From Mastigias papua (Eukaryota > Cnidaria > Scyphozoa > Rhizostomeae > Mastigiidae), in assembly GCA_964019165.1 (NCBI GenBank), contig OZ025268.1, positions 10,056,711-10,120,710 on the forward strand: 64,000 bases of DNA. Direction: 5' to 3'. The position numbers were made by a program, and so were the translations under genes. Below, in pieces: positions 1 to 33,540 of the stretch. Each line of letters starts with the position of its first letter. The stretch's first letter is position 1. The notes beneath the pieces were generated by a model that was given only the letters and a program-made list of their open reading frames with translations, had not been told where the DNA came from and did not search any database.

Positions 1-43
1 GATTTTGCTGTTTCCATAAGCAATTGTTTGTTTCATTTTACAG

Positions 44-21963
<21,920 letters not shown>

Positions 21964-22134
21964 CATATAGACCACTAGACGGTACTTGGCACTGCTTTTT
22001 GAATGCGATTTTTATTTGCTGGATAGTCATGTGTGATAGATGAAATGATCCTTTCATATATGGTTCGTGTGCTTTGTATTTTACACACTGTTTGTTGGGA
22101 TTTACTTCAATAGAAGCATGCCCTTCTTTGATTT

Positions 22135-22410
22135 ACACACGTTTTTTATAAGAAACCTAGCGCAGGGCCTAGTACAATTATTGGCCACATTTTAGCTCTA
22201 AAAGTTTCTTTCTTTAATGAAAAAAGTAGTATTGAAAGCAAAGCAAAATGTAAAAGCACTGTCTTGTAGCGCCCATTAGGTAAAGTTTATCGGCTTTTAG
22301 GCACACATATCAATGAAGATTTGAATGATACACTGGATTGTTCATTGCTTTTGAGTCTAATGTGGTTCGTCGTGGTCCTTATTATCAGATTTCTTATAAA
22401 ACAAACTGTA
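22135..22410. mobile_element. MITE, same family, shorter copy
   Basis: The left end ACACACGTTTTTTATAAGAA is followed by ACCTAG. The right end reads, on the reverse strand, ACAGTTTGTTTTATAAGAAA. It lies in the NCAPG2-SLC34 intergenic region. Confidence 0.5.
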
Positions 22411-23051
22411 GTGGACACTTCTACTAGACCTAATGTTCCCCAACTGTGCCTATGATATAATCATTTATATGACAACAGATGAGAATAATTATAAAAAAGA
22501 AGGTAACATACTTGTAGGATGTTGAAATAAATAATTATGGGAGAAACAGATAAAATTAACTGCATAAACGGTAAAATTAAGTCTTAATTGTCATATAGTT
22601 ACTTAAATGTTGCTACAAATTATTGCAATTGAAGGAGAAGTTAATTCAAGGGCTGAGTTGTATCTTGACGATAACGGACCCCCATAATTTATACCCATGT
22701 CTCTCTACACTGTATTCTAACGATGACGATATTTAAACATTGTTTCGCAATCAGGTAGCGTAGCCGTGCATACAGATGTTATTATGATTTGGCTGCTATA
22801 GTGCTACACGTGTTTTCTTTATATAAGAAACAAACTTTCTCAATTCAACCTGGATGTTTCTTAATATTTTATCAAATCCAGTCTTAAATGTTTCTCTAAG
22901 TGTTTTTTAAAATTCTTGAAACTTCCTATAGCAAAAAGGGAACTATGAGACAAGAAATTGAAGTTTTAGTTACAAACATTTGAGAGACGGATGTTGTTGA
23001 TATTTTTTTCCAGTTCAGTTAAAAAATTTCTCGTAAAAGCAGATTTTGGTT

Positions 23052-23476
23052 ACACACGTTTTTTATAAGGAACCTAGCTCAAGGCCTAGTTCCAAAAGTT
23101 CCTTATTTCTGGACCTCCAATAGTCAAATTGTGGTACTAAAAGTTCCTGAACAGTTCCTTAATTTTCACTCCACATTTAGTGCCAAGCATATGGTGCTGA
23201 CACAAATAAACATTGAATTTCTTAACTTTTCCTTTAATTTCGGCTATAACTTAAGACCAATGAAATATGAAACACTTGACTCAAGCCTAGCAAACAATCT
23301 ATGCTGATTTTGGCTGCAAATGAATGGAATCAGCTTCCTAATTCTAGAGTGCTTGCTGTTATAAAAATTTTTCAAATCGAAAAGTTCCTTAAAAGGGATT
23401 TTCCTATAGTAGTAGCAAGGTCTTTAAATATTTTAGCATTCTAGAAATATGTAAGTTCCTTATAAAAAGTTTGTAT
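23052..23476. mobile_element. MITE, same family, longer copy
   Basis: The left end is ACACACGTTTTTTATAAGGA, and the right end is TTCCTTATAAAAAGTTTGTA. In this copy GGAAC/GTTCC replaces the GAAAC/GTTTC of its relatives on both ends together, so the subfamilies have changed their ends in step. Confidence 0.55.
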
Positions 23477-24057
23477 ACCTTGTCCTGTTACTAGCGTATT
23501 CTAACCAAAAACACCAGTTGTTTCGTTTCACAGGCATACTTGTGGCATCTGCGCGGAGACCGACAGTAGTTTTTATATGTTCAATTGGCCCCGGGGTCGT
23601 CTAGTCATAGTCGTTTGCTCCCTGGTGTACCGTTCTAGTAGTACTGTAGTGTGTAATTTTGCCAGTATTGTAAATTTGTATCGTAGCTTTTATGGATATA
23701 TAAAACAAAAAATAACAAAACGTATTCTATGCTTCAGCCACTTCTCATGTATACTCTCATGTATATGTTATTTATATTATCCTATTTTATTGATGAATGA
23801 ACAAAGACTCCCTTTTTAAGATACGTAGCCCTGTAAATACGTGTACTCCAACTCTCGCTGCTTCTACAAGTAAAACAGGATTTGGTAGTTTCTACAACCA
23901 GTTGCCTTGTATGAATTCTACTATGGTATCAGGCTGGTTAATGATACGCTGCACATGATAGTTATATGCTGACCACATGAAAAACTATCGTATACGTCAT
24001 CACGAAGGGAGTATTTAGACTAAACTCGTCAAAGTGATCAGATGAACGTGAGACTGA

Positions 24058-24120
24058 GGCCAATCAGCGTACGCCAACTTCAACTAGCCAGCAGTGATTG
24101 GCTACAGCTCTGATTGGCAG
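24058..24120 (+). promoter_or_regulatory. SLC34 promoter region with three CCAAT-type boxes
   Basis: GCCAATCAG at 24059, TGATTGGCT at 24095 and TGATTGGCA at 24111 are three matches to the NF-Y CCAAT box (one direct, two inverted) within 60 bp. The last lies about 65 bp before the ATG at 24181. No TATA box is evident. The transcription start is not visible from sequence. Confidence 0.5.
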
Positions 24121-24180
24121 GTGACATTATACTTATGTTCACAAGAGAACGGCCTTGCTTCAATCACTACTCCGTTCAAC

Positions 24181-27100
24181 ATGACAAGTTCAATGGTGGA
24201 TAAGATTGTGGACATTGCAGAAGAAATGAAAAGATCTGAAGTAAGTTCCTATGACTGTGATAACACTTTCGCTTATACGTAGCTTGTATTTTACGAGATG
24301 CTCTCACCCATTCTTTTGCTCTACCTTTACGATGTTTCTTCGTAGACGGTTGACGGCGCCGGCGCCCACATGGGTTTGAATGAAAGCTCGCAGGAAAAAC
24401 CTACTACAAGGGACCCCTTTGAACTGGCAGATGATCTCGTTTCTGATGAAGTCATTTGGTCAGGTAGGATCTGTAGTTTTATGCCATAAGGTACTTTTAT
24501 TTTGGTGTTGGAGGTATAGTTTGTCTCATATCTTTTCGCCGCGCTCGTAATAGTTCTTTGTTTGCTCTGTGGGAACTGCCCGTACTGGAAGAAACTGATA
24601 GAATACAATTGCTTGAACGTTTATAAGTGTCCAAAGGCCCTACGCCTATTCCATATAGAGTGATGTCAAGCCAAAAATATGATGCATATCATAGATTTGT
24701 CCTCATGCTTCTTCCCTCATACGAATGTGTCCCATATGAAATGAGGTTTCACCGCCCGCCCTGATCGAACTATTAGCAGACTGATCTAAGTGGCACTGGA
24801 ACATTGAAAGTGATATCAATAACTTTCTTTAGGTTTCGGGCGGGATTTTTTACTATTCTGTGAGTTATTTTTTGTTGAGCCCGACAGTATCAGTTGGCGC
24901 CAAAATACTTGTTTGCATTATTTTTGCGCGCCCACCCCTCCGTCTGTTTCTAGCAGGAGTTTTCTTCTGTGTGTTTGTAATCTGAAAACTCTATCCTGAA
25001 CGTGATATTTTCTTTCTGAAAACCTGTCGTTACTTAAACCGGTTTACTGGCCTAGTCATGATCGAATCACCTGCACAAGGTGGTGTGATGCCTTTATTTA
25101 TTCCATCATCAGTATGGAGGCAGTTGCGAACACAGGGGGCAACGGTAATACTAGATGCGATCATAGTGAGACTTGCTCAGTGACACCAATAACTTTCTCA
25201 AACGATTTCAACCTCTGAGTTGTTGAAAACAGTTGTATGGCCCTTTGTTACGTGTTTGATAAGTTGTCTTACCTTTTTATAGACTTATCGTCGTCTGGAA
25301 AGGTCCGTCGTGTTGCGAAAACGTTTTCCAAGATTATTCTTCTAACTGGCCTCATGTATTTGTTCATTTGTTCCTTGAGTTTCTTGAGTTCGGCCTTCCG
25401 TCTGCTTGGCGGGAAAGCTGCAGGAGAAGCTTTTGCATCAAATGAAATTCTTCAGAATCCAGTTGCCTGGTTGATGATTGGAGTTTTGGCCACAGTACTT
25501 GTACAAAGTTCATCGACATCAACATCAATTGTAGTGGCAATGGTTGCATCGAAAAGTAAGGCTTTTTTATTCAAATAATTTGCACATCAAATTTCCACCC
25601 TTTACATTGATATGTTGTGCACAGCCCTCCCCCCTGTTGGATAGGAATCCTTTTTACGCCTCTATTTTCTCCAGAAATGTTGATAGTTTTTCCCGACAGC
25701 TTCAGATGAATACGGCTAGACAACAACTCGGTTGAGCAGCAGATGAGTGATTCAGGAAGACTGTTTGTAGCCGCTCTAACTTTAAAGCCCTCTACGCCCA
25801 TGGTTACATGTGCTGCTTAGAAAGTGTTTTTCAGAATCTTTGATCAATGATGACAATAGCTTATTGCAATTTTGCAGATGCTATATCTACGCCAGCTTGG
25901 GTATTCAAATTTCATATTATTTCATATCTCTTATTTTATCATCAGTCCTTACAGTACAAACTGCAATCCCGATTATCATGGGTGCAAACATTGGAACATC
26001 TGTCACAAACACTTTTGTGTCTCTTGCTCAGATGTCTGACAGAGACCAGTTCCGGAGGGCATTTGCTGGAGCAACTATACATGATATGTTCAACATCCTT
26101 TCAGTTCTTGTATTCTTGCCAATCGAAGCAGCTTTTGGGGCCCTGTTTTGGCTAACCGAATTCTTCATCTCGAGAATGAATTTGCAGTATAGCTCAAAAT
26201 CTACTAAGAAAGAATTTTTGAAGAAGCTGACAAATCCTTTTACAAAACTCATTATCCAATTAGACAAAGGTGTTATCACAAAGATAGCCACAGGTGACAA
26301 AGCTGCAGCCTCTGCAAGCCTTATCAAGTATTGGTGTGATAAAGGGAAGAAGAAAGTTATCCAGTTACCCATAAATTCCACTCTCTCAGGTTTGGGTGGA
26401 TTCAGTACCAACATTACAATGATAAACAAAACTATTACAGTTCATGAGAAGCCCTGCAAGTTTTTGTTACATGATACTGGACTTAGTGATACTACAGTTG
26501 GTCTCATTATGCTGGCTGCCTCCTTACTGATTCTTTGTGGGTGTTTGGTGACAATTGTCAAGCTTCTTCACTCCATGTTGCAAGGTCGCATTGCATCTGT
26601 CATCAGGAATACAGTCAACAGTGATCTGCCAAAACCATTTGGCTTCCTAACAGGATATATTGCAATTTTGGTTGGTGCCATTATGACATTTTTGGTCCAG
26701 TCCAGCTCAATATTTACATCAACACTTACTCCACTTGTTGGCCTTGGTATTGTCAGTTTGGAGCGCATATTCCCCATGACACTTGGCTCAAATGTTGGCA
26801 CAACAGGTACCAGTATACTTGCTGCAATGGCCAGTTCTGGAGACAGTCTTCAATATTCACTTCAAATTGCATTGTGTCATCTCTTCTTTAACATTTTTGG
26901 CATCTTATTGTGGTACCCACTTCCTGTTCTTCGGAAAATTCCATTGAATATGGCGAAGTTCCTTGGGAATACTACTGCTGACTACAGATGGTTTGCTCCG
27001 GTCTACATAGCTTTCTTTTTCTTCATAATCCCTGCATCCATATTTGGGCTGTCCATAGCAGGGACAATTTGGCTATTTGTTATTGGTGGCATCGTATTCA

Positions 27101-27369
27101 CACTAATTATCTTCATCATCACATTGAATACACTGCAGAACAAAGTGCCAGGCTACCTTCCAAAGGTCCTGAGGACTTGGGAATGGGTACCAGTTGGGTT
27201 ACGCTCTTTGGAACCATATGATAGACTAATGGTGAAAGTTTATACTTCCATCAAAAAGCTGCGTTCTGGAAGGGACAGTGATATTGAGGTTACAGTTCAC
27301 ATCAATTCAGGTAAATTTGATAATGTTGATAAAGATCTCCCAGAATTTACAAATATTTCAGTAGTATGA
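24181..27369 (+). CDS. SLC34-family sodium-dependent phosphate cotransporter (NaPi-II)
   Basis: NaPi-II carriers drive phosphate into the cell with sodium across the plasma membrane. Exons 24181-24240, 24346-24463, 25283-25555 and 25946-27369 join in phase to 624 codons, close to vertebrate members. The N-terminus is cytoplasmic and hydrophilic, with DPFELADDL before the first membrane helix. The two diagnostic half-repeats are present: [13 protein letters not shown] near the end of exon 3 and [15 protein letters not shown] in exon 4, with GANIGTS and [10 protein letters not shown] after them. Between them is a large extracellular loop with Asn-glycosylation sites (NST, NIT, NKT) and two cysteines. 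The C-terminus is short and lacks the cysteine cluster of mammalian SLC34A2. ATG 24181 is the first in frame after the CCAAT boxes. The gene follows NCAPG2 on the same strand, 2.2 kb downstream. Confidence 0.95.
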
Positions 27370-27920
27370 TGATCATTATATGAAAGTACTGAGTTAACAA
27401 TGGATGATATACCTCAAATCTCCATTGTACACCATACAGATTCCAACATCTGTAATAGATACATAGGGCTTTGGGTATTTTGGCATGGAACACTCCTGCA
27501 ATTCAAATACTGAACAAAAAGCCACCAGGGGTGAAAAGTGTTTTGATATCATAGGTATGGGGTAGGTCATGGATATGACAAGGCACTTTTTGTCCCTTCT
27601 AGTAGATGTTTGTATTAATGCATAGACACATACCTTCTTTGATAGGTATTAAAGCAATAGGTATTACACAATTATAATGTATTTTCAAAAAAAGCAATTA
27701 GAGATTCTACAAGTTTGCTGCAAGTGTCATGCTTTTGGGCCCAGGAAGTCTTGTACTGGACTTGATGTGCAAAAAGTATAATTTCATTGTGTACATGCAA
27801 TCATTCTAGAAGAAATAACTGGCATTTTAAGGTATATGTTCTTGTACACATTGTCATAAAGCCTGGTGCCTTCACTGTACATGGGTTATTTTAGTCTGAA
27901 CTTTGGAATGCTTTTCTATG

Positions 27921-27923
<3 letters not shown>

Positions 27924-28010
<87 letters not shown>
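27924..28010. repeat. (TA)n microsatellite in SLC34 3' region
   Basis: About 87 bp of TA, some 550 bp after the SLC34 stop codon, probably inside its 3' untranslated region. Confidence 0.93.
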
Positions 28011-28014
<4 letters not shown>

Positions 28015-29182
28015 CATTACTATAGAAACTTCAGGTGTGACTTTGTTGTTTCCAGTTTATGTGCAAATGTCTAGCAATTTACTAATATATACAAATGTGG
28101 ATTGTGGACAACAAAGTCGCATCTGAAGTTCAAATTCAGTAGGGAATAACCTTTATGCTTACTTCAGAACTTTTAGCAGATAAAATGTTCCATATACATT
28201 CACAAATTTTTATCAAAGTTTATGTAGTTGTTAGTTTTAATTTGCGGCTTTGACCACAATTAGCATGTTTCTTTCAATTGATTCATTTTGCAAATATATG
28301 TAGGTGCTTTTGTGCTTAGATAATCTGTAGTATAGTATGCACTGTTTGGAGACCAACATGATGGGGTTATTCAGCTGGAAGCTTAGCATCAGAAGGGTGA
28401 ATTTCATCTGGACTTGACTTATGACTATTGACAATAGAAGCCCTGAATTATTGACTTGTTTAGTAAGCTCTTACTTACTAAGTGTGCCTGTCTGTTCTGG
28501 ATGTTCTTCTGTACACTCCCCTTATACCACTAGCATTTGGCTTCTTTTCTCAAGTAGTAGGGAAAGATTTTGTGTTGTCAACCCATTTATATTTATATCT
28601 AAAAAGCTCCTTTAGGATGTCTGGTGTTAGTGTACTTCTCCAAGGTGGATTGCTGATGTCTCAGAAGGCATACAGTGATTCACAGATTTCATACAGCTCT
28701 AGGCGAGTTTTTGGTGACGATAAGTTTTTAACGAAAAAGTGTGTTAAGTTATATATCATATATTAGTGAGTGAGATTACTCTCTCATTAATATGTGATAA
28801 ATTATTGTTGGACATTCTCCTCCTTAGGAAAGTCTGTCTTTGTATGCTTTTTATTTAATGCCAATCTGATATACATTTATATACACTTAAGTGAATTTTG
28901 TGTGTATATATTTATATATTTCATAAGTTCATTTAGCATTTCTTCGTATTAGTATTTATTTGCAATGTGTTAAATTATTCTCTACAACGTTGCTAGTGAT
29001 ATATGAATATAATATTGATTAAATCTGGTCTATTTCCTGATTCTAAATCCATTGGCTGTGATGTTAACCACTGTTTTATTTTCCTTCGTTCCCTTTTCAA
29101 CAAATTCCAGTTCAAAGGAGCGTGCTGTCTTTAGTGCCGTCTCATGGCTTATTTGAGATAAATGCAGTAAAGTCTTCTTTGC

Positions 29183-29188
29183 AATAAA
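29183..29188 (+). promoter_or_regulatory. Possible polyadenylation signal
   Basis: AATAAA about 1.8 kb after the SLC34 stop. It is a plausible transcript end but not a decisive one, since such hexamers are frequent in AT-rich DNA. Confidence 0.25.
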
Positions 29189-29189
29189 G

Positions 29190-32100
29190 ATTAAGTAGTA
29201 ATCTCAAAGACTAAATTTTGTAATACTGCAAATATTCCAAATCGGATTTTCAATTACGTATTTCATAAATGTGTTCGGTGCGAAAAAACAGTGCAATGTA
29301 TTTCTAGCATGTAGTAGCATATCTACCAAATTTTTGTAATTTTGTATGAAATGTGCACATTAAACCTAAGGTGGTTAGTAGGTCAGTGTCTCCTCTCCAT
29401 TGCAAGTGAGCGTTGACAACGGATGCAAGCTATTTCTTAACATAGGTGCATTTTGCGTTTCAAAACTTTCTTGTGTATAAATGAGTATGATTTCAAATGA
29501 AATTTGGTCAAAGCCGATAGTCTGTTTCTTTTGATTTTGGTAGTTTTTGTGCTGCATTTGTTTACCAAAATTGTTTTGTTATAATTGGTGTTTTTCTTGA
29601 TTCTACAGGGTATGCCAAGATACTTCGTGCTGCCTGCGAGTTTGGACTCGTCAAATTGCGATCGCGCGACATCCCAACCATTTTCAATTTCTTTTGTCCT
29701 CGGCAATATCTGTTAATTTGTTAGGAAATGGTTTGTTACATAACAGATGATGCAGGAAAAGTGAAAAGTACCCAACCTTATGCTAGTTATTTTATAAATG
29801 AACCGGTTGATAGCACTCTCGGGTGGTAAAAGCGTTATGCCCACAAAACCACTCTGGTCATTTGGATTTGAGTCGTTGAGTCAGAGCGGGCGAGTCATTT
29901 TTCATTTCATATTTCATATATCCATATGTATAGTTGGTCGGTAAATTAGTAGCTAAAAACTAATTAAAACCAACTATTTACATTACAAAGAGAAAAAAGT
30001 CGAACAACTATATTTAGAATAACATACACTATAATGATATGTTAGCAGCATATCCTGCGGGTGCATTCTTTTCCAGATCAATTAGTGATGTTCTTTTTGA
30101 ATGCTAGAAGTGTTTGTTCATTTTTGATACTGTCATCTAGAGTATTCCAGAGGAAGCTCCCCCTAAAACACAGTGAATCTAATCAAAAGCTTGTACTCCG
30201 TATTTTAGGTAATCCTTTATTTTCGATAGTTCTAGTCACCGGGTCCAAGCACTCGATAAACAAAGTAACATTGAGTTGATTGAAAGTTAATTTTGCTTAA
30301 CGGGTTAGTTGCTATTTGACCGTAACAATTTCGCTTTGGTGTATTACTAAATGGTGGAGGGACAATACCAGTCATAACTGAAGGTGGATAATGTGTGGTG
30401 TTCCCCGAACAGGCTTGAGGCCAGCCAGAGCGTGTTGTGCAAAGTCGAGAAATCTGAACATTTGAGCAAAGCAACTAACTACACTTTGTCTCGACTTTCT
30501 TCTTGGATAGTTTTGGTGCTTCAAGCAAGCATAGATTAAGCTTTGCCTAGGACAAAAGTAATTGAATTTGGGCGTGCTTTGATATTTAATGCCATTTTCA
30601 AATGTGTGCTCAAAACCTTGGCTTTAACAGCCCGAATGACTTTACAACCATTGGTTCGGGCTCTTTTTTAATACCTGGGCAGTGAGAACAGCAGGCGCAA
30701 CTCTTTCGGCCTTTTACAAGTTGCGTGTGATATCATATCGGCATTCGCTAATGGCAGAATGCCATGACATGATTGTCTGTGAATGCGGACACAACCAATT
30801 GTAGAATGTGAAGCCTTGGAACGGATTCCTTTTTGTTTCAGCCTTTGAGGAGCAAGTGTGTTACGAGATACTTCTAAATTTTCAAAGAAGTGAACAGGTT
30901 TGCTCCTAGTGGGACCAACAGGTAAGGACCGTAGAGTACAACTGCTGCTGACTAAATTGGTAAAGGTAAGGAATAACATGAGTTAGGTTTGGGCCTAGTA
31001 GTTTTTTATGGGGGGGGGGGGTGATTCTGTCTACTGCTTTAGTTTTCCCTGTCCAGAAATTTGCGTCGAGTATTAGTGTCACCAGAAACCTTCAAATTTC
31101 GACTGTGGTCGTGGAGGGACGTTTGTGATTTACGTGGATAGTTCAAGGTGGACCTGGGATTTTGGTCATTTGCACCCAACCCGTGGTGACCGGCAATCGG
31201 GGAACTGTCATGGGGATTTATTTCTGCCATGTAAGTCGGGGGAAAACCAGTGCAGTGAGCAAAAGTTCGGTTTATAGGATCGGAACTTAGTAATTCTTTT
31301 TCTTAAAATTGAAACACTGTTGTACTGGACTGAACAAAAAGTACAGTTGAAAACCGGCACGAAAGAACCACTGTATAAGAACCTTTTTGCCTAGGCCCAC
31401 AAATGGGAGGCTCGTTTGGGTGGGTTTTTACTATTTTGAATGGCATTGATATTTTCAGAGTCTTGTCAATTAACTCGACGAATGCGACAGAAAGTTCGAG
31501 TTTCATTAGCTAACCCATGGCCGACCCTGTTGTAACCTAGATTATTACTGGCAGAGACAACGTACTTTTACATAGATTTTCTCAGTTAACTATTTCAGAT
31601 GTCATCGAGAATATTAATCATTGTTTAATTGAAATTCCATTTGCACAAACTGCAGTGCTCTGCTGAAGGACAGAAGGCCTGTTAAAGTATTTCATGAAAA
31701 TTTGTTTCTAATCTGCCACAAAATGGATTTGCTAGGGATACCAGACTAATTACGTCACCAAGGCAGTAGATTCCTCAAAATGCTTATATCTGATTATGGA
31801 GGACGGGGACATGGTATAGTGAAATAAGTACCCTTGTCAAGTTTTCTTTTTCACATTCTAAATTTGATTCAGTTCTTTTTATTTTTTCAGTATTGTCTTT
31901 CTATATGTTGTGTGATTTCGACTTTCACCGTTTTCCGTGTACACATTTTTATATAAAGTTTTTCCTCGCGCAGCACTGAAACTTTCGAGACTTCCTTATA
32001 AGATTATTCGAGTTTCTGTAGTACTTCAGTGTTATACAGGCACAGTACTTACATAGATTGTCACTACAAATCTATGCATATTAAACAAACGAAAAGATTG

Positions 32101-32550
32101 GCGCTAAATCAAAATTGGATTCAGATATGTATCAACTTATCTACATTCTTTCGTATCAGAAAAATCCAACCCTTTGCTGTTTTCTTATTACCTGCTTTCT
32201 TATTACTTGCTAGCTTATTACCTGCTGTGAAGCAAATGGTGATATTTCGTTAGGGGCCTAGTCAATGACTACAGCTGATTATAGGGGCGATAGGTCAACG
32301 GGCCCACTCGTGAGAAGAGTTGACTACGTTTGAGGTGATTGGGTTGCACTTACAGTGATGGATGCTTGGATTACACAGTATATGTGACCAGAAGACATCG
32401 TCGTCATCATGGGATTTGGGTTGGCATTTTTCTGTCAAATGAGCGTGTTCTCAGTCTATATACAGTATATATTTTTTATAAATTAAAGCGCGACCACAGA
32501 ATCGCGTTGCTCGATACTTGCAAGCCAGGACACGCGCCTGAGAAAAGAAG
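29190..32550. other. Intergenic, no gene recognised
   Basis: No convincing coding exon, RNA gene or complete element. One short stretch after a good acceptor at about 29610 opens with MPRYFVLPASLDSSN but stops after some 30 codons, and I cannot assign it. A G run lies at 31011-31020. Confidence 0.4.
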
Positions 32551-32552
32551 TA

Positions 32553-33538
32553 CAGTAGAACTGGCATAATTCGGATCGGCTTTATCCGGATTTTGGTGTA
32601 TTCCGGACAGAATTACTAAGTCCAATTAATTTCGTATTGAAATGTACTAAATTAATTCCCATTATCCGGATTTCCTAGTCCGGATAAATGCATAAACCGG
32701 ACTATATGTTTGGGCAATTATGCTATTTTTTTTACCGTAGTCCGGATAAACGATCTTAGAAACATACCAATAAGCACAGGTGTGTTCTTCACTGTATCAT
32801 CCTATCCTAACTGCATACATTATAACCAATAAATGACACGAATTCCTGCTTCAAGCAGAGGCCAGCATGATGGCAACACTTTTAAACAATACACTTTCAT
32901 AGTCATCACGGCTTCAAAGCGAAAGCACACAGATCGTACGTACGAAGAGAAATATAGCGTAATTAAATTTTGTAATGAGAATCCGGGAATAAAAAGAAGC
33001 GACATAGCTTTAAAGTTTGCAATAAAACCACATACTTCAAGTCATATGATGAAAGTAGAAACGAAGAAAAAAGTGTTCAATGTCGTGGAAAATCCGCCAG
33101 ATGCAAGAAAGGGTACAATAAAGCGTATAACAAAATGTACGTTTTCCGACATCGATGCCGCTCTTATTATTTGGTTCCGTCAGTATTGTACCGGTCCTGA
33201 TTTGAAAATTGATGTAGACATGCTTGTAGCAAAGGCTAACTATTTCTGAAGGAATTCGGTTATGAAAGTTCGGAAATGACCTCGGGATGGATCCACCGAT
33301 TTAAAAAAAGCTACGGAACGGGGAAAATTTTGAAATCAGGCAAAGCAGCGGGAGTGGATGCTGAAGTGTGAGAGAATTATGACATTGTACGTGAATCCAG
33401 AATATGCTGGGAGTGACCTCCAAACAACAACATATATTTAACGGGGCCACTGAAAAAAATTTTAACGTAATCCGGATTTGCTTTAATCCGGACGAAATTA
33501 GGCGGTCCAATTAGATCCGAATTATGCGAGTTCTACTG
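32553..33538 (+). mobile_element. pogo/Tigger-type DNA transposon relic with TA target duplication
   Basis: A 986-bp element bounded by TA on both sides. Left end CAGTAGAACTGGCATAATTC; the right end is the reverse complement of CAGTAGAACTCGCATAATTC, one mismatch in the first 20 bases. Further in, both ends repeat CCGGATT motifs. CAGTAGAAC ends and a TA target duplication are typical of the pogo branch of Tc1/mariner. The length is well below an autonomous element, so the middle and 3' part of the transposase are lost. Confidence 0.85.
32905..33410 (+). pseudogene. pogo/Tigger transposase N-terminus, broken
   Basis: The frame reads KRKHTDRTYEEKYSVIKFC and onward as a CENP-B-type helix-turn-helix, followed by the start of the second DNA-binding helix set (CTFSDIDAALIIWFRQY). 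The frame stops at 33247 just after KANYF. In the next frame the protein continues (KEFGYESSEMTSGWIHRFKK) and then meets another stop, so a frameshift and a nonsense change are present. The DDE catalytic domain is missing altogether. Confidence 0.8.
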
Positions 33539-33540
33539 TA

